64,000 nucleotides of DNA from positions 174,618-238,617 of the forward strand of contig NZ_AVPL01000001.1 of NCBI RefSeq assembly GCF_000768695.1, written 5' to 3'. Shown here in pieces: positions 1-7,383 of the stretch (the stretch's first letter is position 1; the number at the start of each line of letters is the position of its first letter). The stretch is from Knoellia aerolata DSM 18566. Its GTDB lineage: Bacteria > Actinomycetota > Actinomycetes > Actinomycetales > Dermatophilaceae. Below the pieces are notes generated by a model, which worked only from the letters and a program-made list of their open reading frames with translations, searched no databases and was not told the DNA's origin. The translations under genes were made by a program, and so were the position numbers.

Positions 1-66
1 ATCCGTGCCCAGATCGACACGATCCTGACCGAGCAGCTCATCGTCGAGTTCTACTCGAAGAACTGA
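1..66 (+). CDS. rpsD: 30S ribosomal protein S4, C-terminal end (partial)
   Basis: The frame is open from the first base and stops with TGA at 64-66. The 21 visible residues end in TEQLIVEFYSKN, the typical S4 C-terminus of high-GC Gram-positives. S4 is a primary 16S rRNA binding protein of the small subunit. The gene starts outside the window. It sits directly upstream of rpoA, the usual actinobacterial order rpsM-rpsK-rpsD-rpoA-rplQ, which supports the call despite the short visible part. Confidence 0.9.
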   Translation: MRAQIDTILTEQLIVEFYSKN

Positions 67-73
67 GCACCAA

Positions 74-153
74 CCGACTTATTGCGACTTTCGGCGCGTT
101 CCAGCGTCGGTGCGCCGACCGCGGTCTGCGCGCCGAAAGTCGCAATAAGTCGG
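74..153. repeat. Long perfect inverted repeat between rpsD and rpoA
   Basis: Two 25-base arms, 74-98 and 129-153, are exact reverse complements. The left arm begins CCGACTTATTGCGACTTTCG. The 30-base loop itself contains a smaller GTCGG/CCGAC stem. No T-run follows, so this is not a classic intrinsic terminator, although the RNA would fold strongly. The arms are AT-richer than their surroundings. It may be a dispersed REP-like element or a U-less terminator separating rpsD from rpoA. The following gap to the rpoA start at 290 shows an octamer CGGCATAC copy at 176-183 and nothing else clear. Confidence 0.8.
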
Positions 154-289
154 CCGTGGGCACCCCGGTGCGTCACGGCATACCGAATGGCTTGTCCGGA
201 CCACGTACAGAGGTGGGTCGGACGCCGGGCAGGACCCGGCAGCTTCACGAGGCGTCATATAGCGGTCGCCCGTGGGAAGGAACATCACC

Positions 290-1330
290 GTGCTCATCGC
301 ACAACGTCCGATCCTCACCGAGGACGTCATCTCCGAGAACCGGAGCCGGTTCACCATCGCTCCGCTCGAGCCCGGCTTCGGCTACACGCTCGGCAACTCC
401 CTCCGTCGCACCCTGCTCTCGAGCATCCCCGGTGCCGCCGTGACGAGCATCCGCGTCGACGGCGTGCTCCACGAGTTCTCCACGATCCCCGGGGTCAAGG
501 AGGACGTCACCGAGATCATCCTCAACATCAAGGGCCTCGTCGTCTCCTCCGAGCACGACGAGCCGGTCGTCATGTACCTGCGCAAGCAGGGTGCGGGCGC
601 CGTCACGGCCGCGGACATCGCTCCGCCGGCCGGTGTCGAGGTCATCAACCCCGACCTGCACATCGCCACGCTCAACGACAAGGGCAGCGTCGAGATGGAG
701 CTGACCGTCGAGCGCGGTCGCGGCTACGTCTCCGCGCAGCAGAACAAGTCCGGTGACCAGGAGATCGGCCGCATCCCGGTCGACTCCATCTACAGCCCGG
801 TCCTCACCGTCACCTACAAGGTCGAGCTGACCCGAGTCGAGCAGCGCACCGACTTCAACAGCCTCGTCCTCGACGTCGAGACCAAGCAGTCGGTCACCCC
901 GCGCGACGCTCTCGCCTCCGCCGGCAAGACCCTCGTCGAGCTCTTCGGGCTCGCCCGTGAGCTCAATGTCGAGGCCGAGGGCATCGACATGGGCCCGTCG
1001 CCCACCGACGCCGCCCTGGCCGCCGACCTCGCCCTGCCGATCGAGGACCTCGACCTCACCGTCCGGTCCTACAACTGCCTCAAGCGCGAGGGCATCCACA
1101 CCGTGGGTGAGCTGGTCGGTCGCAGCGAGGCCGACCTGCTCGACATCCGCAACTTCGGTCAGAAGTCCATCGACGAGGTCAAGGCCAAGCTGCACGGCAT
1201 GGGTCTGGCCCTCAAGGACAGCCCGGCAGGCTTCGACCCGAGCCAGATCGCTTCCTACGACGACGAGTTCAGCTTCGCCGACGCCGACGACGCCGAGGAC
1301 GCGTCGTTCGCCGAGGACGAGCAGCTCTGA
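290..1330 (+). CDS. rpoA: DNA-directed RNA polymerase subunit alpha
   Basis: RpoA forms the dimer that scaffolds RNA polymerase assembly, and its C-terminal domain contacts UP elements and activators. The 346-residue product begins (GTG read as Met) [20 protein letters not shown], as in other actinobacterial RpoA. The N-terminal dimerisation and insert domains span about residues 1-230. The helix-hairpin-helix alpha-CTD follows (about 245-325), seen as [18 protein letters not shown] and [14 protein letters not shown]. The tail is acidic. I chose GTG at 290 over GTG at 272 because GGGAAGGA at 274-281 is a good ribosome binding site for 290 and overlaps the 272 codon. It is followed 29 bases later by rplQ, almost certainly in one transcript. 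Confidence 0.97.
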   Translation: MLIAQRPILTEDVISENRSRFTIAPLEPGFGYTLGNSLRRTLLSSIPGAAVTSIRVDGVLHEFSTIPGVKEDVTEIILNIKGLVVSSEHDEPVVMYLRKQGAGAVTAADIAPPAGVEVINPDLHIATLNDKGSVEMELTVERGRGYVSAQQNKSGDQEIGRIPVDSIYSPVLTVTYKVELTRVEQRTDFNSLVLDVETKQSVTPRDALASAGKTLVELFGLARELNVEAEGIDMGPSPTDAALAADLALPIEDLDLTVRSYNCLKREGIHTVGELVGRSEADLLDIRNFGQKSIDEVKAKLHGMGLALKDSPAGFDPSQIASYDDEFSFADADDAEDASFAEDEQL

Positions 1331-1359
1331 CGCTGACTTAACCCCTAGGAGATATAGAC

Positions 1360-2082
1360 ATGCCTACGCCCACCAAGGGTCCCCGTCTCGGAGGCGGCCC
1401 GGCTCACGAGCGCCACATCCTGGCGAACCTCGTGACCGCGCTGTTCGAGCACGACTCCATCACGACGACCGAGACGAAGGCCAAGCGCCTCCGTCCGCTC
1501 GCCGAGCGGCTCATCACCTTCGCGAAGCGTGGTGACCTCCACGCCCGTCGCCGGGTGATGACGGTCGTGCGCGACAAGGGTGTCGTCCACCGCCTGTTCG
1601 TCGAGGTCGCCCCCGACATGGCCGAGCGCCAGGGTGGCTACACGCGGATCACGAAGATCGGCCCGCGCAAGGGCGACAACGCCCCCATGGCGGTCATCGA
1701 GCTCGTCCGCGAGCCCGTCGCCAGGAAGGCCACCGTCAAGGAGGCCGAGGGCGCGACCAAGCGTGCCGCGAAGGACGCCGACACGGCGGCTGCCACGGAG
1801 ACCACGGAGGCCCCGGCCGCCGAGGCCACCGAGGCCACCGAGGCCACTGCGCTCGTCGAGCTGCCGAAGGGTGCGGTCGCCTCGAACGAGGACGGCTCCG
1901 CTCCCGAGGGCTACTCGGTCAAGGGCAACGCCGACTCCGGCAAGTACCACGTCGAGGGTTCGCAGTGGTACGAACAGACCGACGCCGAGTTCTGGTTCGC
2001 CTCGGCGGACGACGCCCAGGCAGCCGGCTTCGAGCCGGCCGGCGGCGAGTCGAAGCAGCAGGTCGACGGCGACGACGCCTGA
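1360..2082 (+). CDS. rplQ: 50S ribosomal protein L17 with long C-terminal extension
   Basis: Residues 1-118 are a complete L17 ([20 protein letters not shown], then [23 protein letters not shown]), a large-subunit protein near the exit tunnel. Bacterial L17 is normally about 120-130 residues; this one is 240. The extra part has an Ala/Glu/Thr linker with EAT repeats (about 125-170). A compact module of about 50 residues then follows, including [20 protein letters not shown] and [19 protein letters not shown] recall this pattern as a short module appended to ribosomal and other proteins in Micrococcales; its function is unknown to me. AGGAG at 1347-1351 gives a good start at the ATG. It follows rpoA and ends in a strong terminator. 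Confidence 0.96.
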   Translation: MPTPTKGPRLGGGPAHERHILANLVTALFEHDSITTTETKAKRLRPLAERLITFAKRGDLHARRRVMTVVRDKGVVHRLFVEVAPDMAERQGGYTRITKIGPRKGDNAPMAVIELVREPVARKATVKEAEGATKRAAKDADTAAATETTEAPAAEATEATEATALVELPKGAVASNEDGSAPEGYSVKGNADSGKYHVEGSQWYEQTDAEFWFASADDAQAAGFEPAGGESKQQVDGDDA

Positions 2083-2104
2083 CCTGCCACTCGGCACACG
2101 AACG

Positions 2105-2136
2105 GGGCCGTTCACCTCTCGCCAGGTGGACGGCCC
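2105..2136 (+). terminator. Stem-loop terminator after rplQ
   Basis: A 13-base arm at 2105-2117 pairs with 2124-2136 (one G-U pair) around a 6-base loop, and TTTCGT follows. It lies 22 bases after the rplQ stop and should end the rpoA-rplQ transcript. Confidence 0.85.
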
Positions 2137-2178
2137 TTTCGTATGCCGTTCTGTCGTCGGTCGCGTCGTGGTGTGGTC

Positions 2179-2300
2179 GCGGACGCAGGCCGATTCGCCG
2201 CTGTCCCATCCGCGCTCGCGCGCTGCGCGCACTCCCGCGCCCACGCAGAGCGTGGGACCCGCCGCCAGGCCCAGCCGGCGGCGAATCGGCCCGCGTCCGC
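2179..2300. repeat. Extended inverted repeat in the rplQ to HAD gene gap
   Basis: The arms at 2179-2201 and 2278-2300 (23 bases) are reverse complements with a single mismatch. Between them a second hairpin, CCCACGC/GCGTGGG, sits at 2240-2256. The 335-base gap 2083-2417 otherwise holds the rplQ terminator, one GTATGCCG copy at 2141-2148 and the -10 box of the next gene at its right end. I see no coding potential on either strand here. Confidence 0.75.
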
Positions 2301-2405
2301 TCCGGCCGGCTGGGTCGCCGCACTCCGGCACACTCACTCGGCGGGTCTCGGGGGCCGCGCTCGGGTGCGGTGTGGAGGGGGGCGCGGGGGGTGGGCTCGG
2401 GTCCG

Positions 2406-2411
2406 TAGGCT
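2406..2411 (+). promoter_or_regulatory. -10 box TAGGCT of a leaderless promoter
   Basis: TAGGCT ends exactly 7 bases before the GTG at 2418. The predicted transcription start is therefore the first base of the start codon. No Shine-Dalgarno sequence is present, which supports leaderless expression. Confidence 0.7.
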
Positions 2412-2417
2412 GGGTGG

Positions 2418-3131
2418 GTGGACTGGACCCTGTATGACGCTGCCCTGTTCGACCTCGACGGTGTGCTGACGCCCACGGCGGAGGTGCACATGCGGGCGTG
2501 GAGCGAGATGTTCAACGACTTCCTGCGGGCCAGGGGCGTCTCGGAGCCGTACACGGACGAGGACTACTTCGCGCACGTCGACGGGCGGCCCCGGTACGAG
2601 GGGGTGCGGACCTTCCTCGAGTCCCGGGGGATCGAGCTGCCCGAGGGCGACCCGTCGGACGGCACCGACGCGGAGACGGTGAGCGGGCTGGGGAACCGGA
2701 AGAACGAGGCCTTCAACGTGGTCCTCGCGCGGGACGGCGTCACGGCATACGAGGGGTCGATCCGGCTCCTCGACGCGCTGGAGAAGGCAGGGACACGGAT
2801 GGCCGTGGTGTCGTCGTCGAAGAACGCCGCCGCCGTGCTCGAAGCGGCCGGGATCGCGGACCGCTTCCCCGTCGTCGTGTCCGGGGCCGAGGCGAACGAG
2901 CTGGGGCTGGCCGGCAAGCCGTCGCCCGAGACCTTCCTGCACGCGGCCTTCGCGCTCGGCGTGACGAGGGAGCGGGCGGTCGTGCTCGAGGACGCGACGT
3001 CCGGGGTGCGCGCCGGCCGCGACGGTGAGTTCGGGCTCGTCGTCGGGGTGGACCGTGGTGCGGGTGCGGCCGCCCTGACCGAGGCCGGCGCCGACCTCGT
3101 CGTGCAGGACCTCGCGGAGCTCCTGCCGTGA
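2418..3131 (+). CDS. HAD-family beta-phosphoglucomutase-like phosphatase/mutase
   Basis: The 237-residue protein carries HAD motif I as FDLDGVLT (catalytic Asp pair at about residues 11 and 13), motif II Ser-Ser in AVVSSSKN, a Lys in GKPSPETF, and motif IV-type EDATSGV. The cap and length fit the beta-phosphoglucomutase subfamily, which turns beta-glucose 1-phosphate into glucose 6-phosphate. The next gene, a GH65 disaccharide phosphorylase, overlaps its stop codon (GTGA at 3128-3131) and would produce exactly that substrate. The pairing is the strongest argument for mutase rather than general phosphatase activity. Translation starts at a leaderless GTG. Confidence 0.85.
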   Translation: MDWTLYDAALFDLDGVLTPTAEVHMRAWSEMFNDFLRARGVSEPYTDEDYFAHVDGRPRYEGVRTFLESRGIELPEGDPSDGTDAETVSGLGNRKNEAFNVVLARDGVTAYEGSIRLLDALEKAGTRMAVVSSSKNAAAVLEAAGIADRFPVVVSGAEANELGLAGKPSPETFLHAAFALGVTRERAVVLEDATSGVRAGRDGEFGLVVGVDRGAGAAALTEAGADLVVQDLAELLP

Positions 3132-5626
3132 CCGCGGAACACTTCGAGCACGACCCCATGGACCGGCAGCGCTTCCCGGTGGACGAGTGGCGGCTCGTCG
3201 AGGCGTTCCCCAGCGACGCCGACGTGGGCGTGACCGAGACGCTCTTCGCCGTCGGCAACGGCTACCTGGGCATGCGCGGCAACCCGCCCGAGGGCAGGCC
3301 CACGCTGAGCCACGGCACGTTCGTCAACGGCTTCCACGAGACGTGGGAGATCCACCACGCGGAGCAGGCCTACGGGTTCGCCCACACGGGACAGACGATC
3401 GTCAACGCGCCGGACAGCAAGGTCATGAAGCTCTACGTCGACGACGAGCCGCTGCTGCTGTCGACGGCGGACCTCGTCGAGTACGAGCGCTCCCTCGACT
3501 TCCGTGACGGGGTCGCCCGCCGCCACCTCGTCTGGCGCACGCCGTCGGGCAAGGTCGTGCGGGTCGACACGAGCCTGATGATCTCGTTCACCGAACGCCA
3601 CCTGGCGGTGATGACCATCGAGGTGACGATGCTCGCGGGAGACGCACCCGTCGTCATCTCCAGCCAGATCCTCAACCGCCAGGACGGTGCGGACGAGTAC
3701 CAGGACCGAGACGCCATGGCCGAGAAGGGTTGGGACCCCCGACGGGCCGGGTCCTTCGAGGCGCGGGTCCTCGAGCCGCAGGGCAACTGGCACAGCGACC
3801 GTCGGATGATCCTCGGCTACCGCTGCGCGCGGTCGGGGATGACGATCGCGGTCGGAGCGGACCACGGCATCGACACCGACAACACCTTCGAGGAGCTCAT
3901 CGACACCGAGCAGGACCTCGGCAAGAAGGTGTACCGGGTCGACGCGACCGAGGGCCGGCCGATCCGCATCACGAAGTCGGTGGCGTACCACACGTCGCGC
4001 GGCGTGCCCACCCGTGAGCTGTTCGACCGGTGCCGACGCACGCTCGACCGGGTGCGGCGTGACGGCACGGCCCATCAGTTCCGGCTCCAGTCGGAGTGGA
4101 TCGACAAGTACTGGCTCAACGCCGACGTCGAGGTCGAGGGCGAGCCCGAGCTGCAGCAGGCGATCCGCTGGAACCTCTTCCAGATCGCGCAGGCGTCGGC
4201 GCGGGCCGACCAGCTCGGTGTCCCGGCCAAGGGCGTCACCGGCAGCGGCTACGAGGGCCACTGCTTCTGGGACACCGAGATCTACGTCGTCCCGTTCCTC
4301 GCCTACACGTTCCCGGTCGCCGCCAAGAACCTCCTGCGCTTCCGCGTCAACCTGCTCGACCGGGCACGGGAGCGGGCCAGGGAGCTGGCCCAGCGCGGGG
4401 CGCTCTTCCCGTGGCGCACCATCAACGGGCTGGAGGCCTCTGCCTACTACGCGGCGGGCACCGCCCAGTACCACATCGACGCCGACATCGCGTACGCCGT
4501 GGCGCGCTACTGCGACGCCACCGGGGACACCGCCTTCCAGCGCCGGGACGGCGCCGAGATCCTCGTCGAGACCGCGCGCATGTGGGCCGACCTGGGGTTC
4601 TGGCGGGTCGACGGCTCTCGGACCTTCCACATCCACGGCGTCACCGGCCCGGACGAGTACACGACGGTCGTCAACAACAACCTCTTCACCAACGTCATGG
4701 CCCGCTTCAACCTCGAGCGGGCCGCAGCCGCGGTGCGTGAGCTGCGTCAGGCAGACCCGACCGCATACGCCCGGTTCAGCTCGCGACTGCGCCTCGAGGA
4801 GGGCGAGGTCGAGGAGTGGGAGGAGTGCGCCGCGGCCATGGCCATCCCGTTCGACGAGGGACTGGGCATCCACCCACAGGACGAGAACTTCCTCGACCGT
4901 GAGATGTGGGACCTGTCGGTCACGCCCCCGGACAAGCGTCCGCTGCTGCTCAACTACCACCCGCTGGTGATCTACCGGTTCCAGGTGCTCAAACAGGCCG
5001 ACGTCGTCCTCGCGATGCTGTTGCAGGGCAACCGGTTCAGTCTCGAGGAGAAGCGACGCAACTTCGAGTACTACGACCCGATCACCACGGGTGACTCCTC
5101 GCTGAGTGCGGTCGTCCAGTCGATCATCGCCGCCGAGGTGGGGCACCACCGCATGGCGATGCACTACTTCCGCAGCGGTCTCTTCGTCGACCTGGCCGAC
5201 CTGCACCGCAACACCTCCGACGGCGTGCACATCGCCTCGGCGGGCGGGGTGTGGAACGCGCTCGTCTACGGCTTCGCGGGAATGCGCGACCACGGCGGCG
5301 GCCTGACGTTCGATCCCCGACTCCCGGAGTCCTGGCCCCGCCTGACCTTCCGGATGCGGCTGCGAGACAGCAAGATCCGCGTCGACCTCGAGCAGGAGGC
5401 GATCACCTTCACGCTCGTCGACGGCGACCCGTTCACGGTCGGGGTCCGCGGCACCTCCCACGACGTCGGCCCGGACGCGCCCGTGCGGGTGGCCCTCGAC
5501 GGACAGGGTCCCCGGCTCACCCACGTCGTGCCGAGAGTGCCCTCCCCGATCGTCCGGGACGACGGGACCGTGGTGACGGCCGGTGTGCCCACCGACTTCG
5601 CCCTCCTCGACGAGGAGTCGGGCTAG
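3128..5626 (+). CDS. Glycoside hydrolase family 65 disaccharide phosphorylase
   Basis: GH65 enzymes break trehalose, maltose, kojibiose or nigerose with phosphate, giving beta-glucose 1-phosphate and glucose. The 832-residue protein has the N-terminal beta-sandwich start (ETLFAVGNGYLGMRGNPPEG), the (alpha/alpha)6 barrel with YEGHCFWDTEIYVVPFL, and the catalytic acid Glu510 in HGVTGPDEYTTVVNNN. The phosphate-binding segment is TTGDSSLSAVVQSI, and a C-terminal sandwich follows. All key parts are intact. Which disaccharide it uses cannot be read from the sequence. It is translationally coupled to the mutase-like HAD gene upstream. No signal peptide is seen, so it acts in the cytoplasm on imported sugar. 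No clear terminator follows. Confidence 0.9.
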   Translation: MTAEHFEHDPMDRQRFPVDEWRLVEAFPSDADVGVTETLFAVGNGYLGMRGNPPEGRPTLSHGTFVNGFHETWEIHHAEQAYGFAHTGQTIVNAPDSKVMKLYVDDEPLLLSTADLVEYERSLDFRDGVARRHLVWRTPSGKVVRVDTSLMISFTERHLAVMTIEVTMLAGDAPVVISSQILNRQDGADEYQDRDAMAEKGWDPRRAGSFEARVLEPQGNWHSDRRMILGYRCARSGMTIAVGADHGIDTDNTFEELIDTEQDLGKKVYRVDATEGRPIRITKSVAYHTSRGVPTRELFDRCRRTLDRVRRDGTAHQFRLQSEWIDKYWLNADVEVEGEPELQQAIRWNLFQIAQASARADQLGVPAKGVTGSGYEGHCFWDTEIYVVPFLAYTFPVAAKNLLRFRVNLLDRARERARELAQRGALFPWRTINGLEASAYYAAGTAQYHIDADIAYAVARYCDATGDTAFQRRDGAEILVETARMWADLGFWRVDGSRTFHIHGVTGPDEYTTVVNNNLFTNVMARFNLERAAAAVRELRQADPTAYARFSSRLRLEEGEVEEWEECAAAMAIPFDEGLGIHPQDENFLDREMWDLSVTPPDKRPLLLNYHPLVIYRFQVLKQADVVLAMLLQGNRFSLEEKRRNFEYYDPITTGDSSLSAVVQSIIAAEVGHHRMAMHYFRSGLFVDLADLHRNTSDGVHIASAGGVWNALVYGFAGMRDHGGGLTFDPRLPESWPRLTFRMRLRDSKIRVDLEQEAITFTLVDGDPFTVGVRGTSHDVGPDAPVRVALDGQGPRLTHVVPRVPSPIVRDDGTVVTAGVPTDFALLDEESG

Positions 5627-5697
5627 GTCTGGCGTGAACCGCGAGGCCAGGTGACGGTGGCGTGGACGCCGGTCAGGGTGACCTAGGCTGCGATGCC

Positions 5698-6543
5698 ATG
5701 ACGTTGCTGCGGGTGCGGATCGACCTCGCCTACGACGGCACCGACTTCTCGGGGTGGGCTGCGCAGCCCGGACGACGAACCGTCGAGGGCGAGCTGTCGA
5801 CGGCGCTGACGACGCTCCTGCGCGCGCCGGAACCGGTGCGCCTCACCGTCGCCGGCCGCACCGACGCCGGGGTCCATGCCCGCGGACAGGTCGCCCACGC
5901 AGACGTCGACGAGTCCCTGTATGCCGTCCTGCCCGGACGGTCCTCACGCTCGGCCGAGGAGGCGGCGCGCGCGCGCCTCGCCGGACTCCTTCCTGCCGAC
6001 GTCGTGGTGCGACGGGTGAGCCGGGCCCCTGACGGCTTCGACGCCCGCTTCTCCGCGCTTCGACGGCGCTACCGCTACCGGATCTGTGACGTCCCGGGAA
6101 CCCTCGACCCCCTGAGGCGCCGCGACACGGTCGTCGTCAAGGACCGGCTCGACCTCCTCGCGATGACAGCGGCCACCAGACGCCTCATGGGCCTGCACGA
6201 CTTCGCGGCGTTCTGCAGGAAGAGGGAGGGCGCGACGACCGTCAGGACCCTGCTCGCGTATGAGTGGGATCGTGAGCCGGACGGCACCGTTGAAGCCACA
6301 GTGGTCGCGGATGCGTTCTGCCACAGCATGGTTCGCGCGCTCGTGGGAGCCGTCGTCCCCGTCGGACTGGGGCGTGCCGACGTCGCCTTCCCCCACGAGG
6401 TCCTCACCGCCCGCGCCCGCGATCCCCGGGTGAAGGTCATGCCTGCCCACGGGCTCTCGCTCGAGGAGGTCTCGTACCCACCCGACGCGCAGCTGGCGGA
6501 GCGAGCCCGCCAGGCCCGCTCGACGCGCGCCCTCGCCGACTGA
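5698..6543 (+). CDS. truA: tRNA pseudouridine(38-40) synthase TruA
   Basis: TruA makes pseudouridine at positions 38-40 in the tRNA anticodon arm. The 281-residue protein starts TLLRVRIDLAYDGTDFSGWAAQPG and has the catalytic Asp56 in AGRTDAGVHARGQVAH. The RNA-binding arginine loop RRRYRYRI and the C-terminal FCHSMVRALVGAVVPVG motif are also present. ATG at 5698 is chosen because homologues begin here and TAGGCT at 5684-5689 sits 9 bases upstream, giving a leader of at most a few bases. In many actinobacteria truA follows rplQ directly; here two sugar genes lie between. It converges on the gene at 6555 with an 11-base gap. Confidence 0.95.
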   Translation: MTLLRVRIDLAYDGTDFSGWAAQPGRRTVEGELSTALTTLLRAPEPVRLTVAGRTDAGVHARGQVAHADVDESLYAVLPGRSSRSAEEAARARLAGLLPADVVVRRVSRAPDGFDARFSALRRRYRYRICDVPGTLDPLRRRDTVVVKDRLDLLAMTAATRRLMGLHDFAAFCRKREGATTVRTLLAYEWDREPDGTVEATVVADAFCHSMVRALVGAVVPVGLGRADVAFPHEVLTARARDPRVKVMPAHGLSLEEVSYPPDAQLAERARQARSTRALAD

Positions 6544-6554
6544 CCGCGACCGCC

Positions 6555-7217
6555 TCAGCGGGTGATCGTGACGTCGTCGCCGCGCAGGTGGGCGCGGAAG
6601 CCGCCGGGCTGTACCGAGACGGACGTGAGCGCCATGCCCTCCGGGACGCCCTCGACCGTGTGCCGGATGGTCACGAGCTGTCGGACGACGGTCGACGCCG
6701 CCGAGTCGAGCCAGTCGGGGCCGTCGAGGTCGATCGTCTCGGGCTCGATGACCAGCCGTCCGTCGACGGCCCTCACGGTCCCGGTCGCCCGCACCTCGAC
6801 GTCGCGCCCCAGGACGCTCACTCGGCGGCGCAGCCCCGCCAGGCCTGCGTCGGCGGCGTACAGGCTCACCCCGCCGCCGATCTGGCTCGCCGCGGTGGCG
6901 AACGGCAGCGTCGCGTCGATGTCGAGTCGCCCCGCTCGCAGGCCGTCGGGCGTGAGGGCGACGTCCGAGCCGACGGCCGTCACGTCGCTCAGGCCACCGT
7001 CGGAGGTCGTGACGTCGGCGCTGGTCAGACGCACGTCCTGCAGCCAGGTCTCGCCGGTGGCGAGGTCGGGCGGGGCGGTGGCCGGAGTCGACACGGTGGC
7101 GGTGGGGGCGGGGACGCCCCGGCCGGCGCCCGGGCTGCCCACCGACCAGATGAGGGCGAGCACGGCGACGACGAGGGCGACGAGCATCGACACGGCCCCG
7201 AGGGCGAACTGTTTCAC
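6555..7217 (-). CDS. LmeA/DUF2993-like cell-envelope protein
   Basis: The 220-residue product begins KQFALGAVSMLVALVVAVL, one membrane anchor (about residues 5-28), followed by a Pro/Ala/Thr linker. A DUF2993-type beta-rich domain follows (TWLQDVRLTSADVTTSDGG to the C-terminus GDDVTITR). In mycobacteria the family member LmeA is a periplasmic phospholipid-binding protein needed for lipomannan elongation. By analogy this one sits outside the membrane, but its ligand is unknown. GTG at 7217 is preferred because AGGA lies 8 bases before it; a longer form from GTG at 7271 would add 18 Arg-rich residues. It is divergent from the amylase gene. Confidence 0.7.
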   Translation of the reverse strand: MKQFALGAVSMLVALVVAVLALIWSVGSPGAGRGVPAPTATVSTPATAPPDLATGETWLQDVRLTSADVTTSDGGLSDVTAVGSDVALTPDGLRAGRLDIDATLPFATAASQIGGGVSLYAADAGLAGLRRRVSVLGRDVEVRATGTVRAVDGRLVIEPETIDLDGPDWLDSAASTVVRQLVTIRHTVEGVPEGMALTSVSVQPGGFRAHLRGDDVTITR

Positions 7218-7295
7218 GCAGGCGATCCTGCCCTGCGTGCCTGAGCGCGCGCCCCGCCCGCGCCGAGCCACAGACGGCCGGGCGTCGGGGGTGCC

Positions 7296-7312
7296 TGTAA
7301 AGCGTTTTCGCA
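7296..7312. promoter_or_regulatory. Candidate LacI/MalR-type operator upstream of the amylase
   Basis: TGTAAAGCGTTTTCGCA has the central CG and AAAGCGTTTT core of LacI-family operators. It lies about 70 bases before the amylase start, close to the likely promoter (a TAGCCT box follows at 7315-7320). This fits maltodextrin-responsive control of a secreted amylase. The call is by resemblance only; no LacI-family gene lies in this window. Confidence 0.45.
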
Positions 7313-7383
7313 GCTAGCCTCGACGGCAGACATCCCTTCCGCGGGGCCACGACGGCAGCGCGGGGACCCCCGGAGGAGCAACG

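Noticed and set aside
272..1330. Longer rpoA start at GTG 272
   Set aside because: The GGGAAGGA ribosome site overlaps that codon and serves GTG 290, which gives the family N-terminus.
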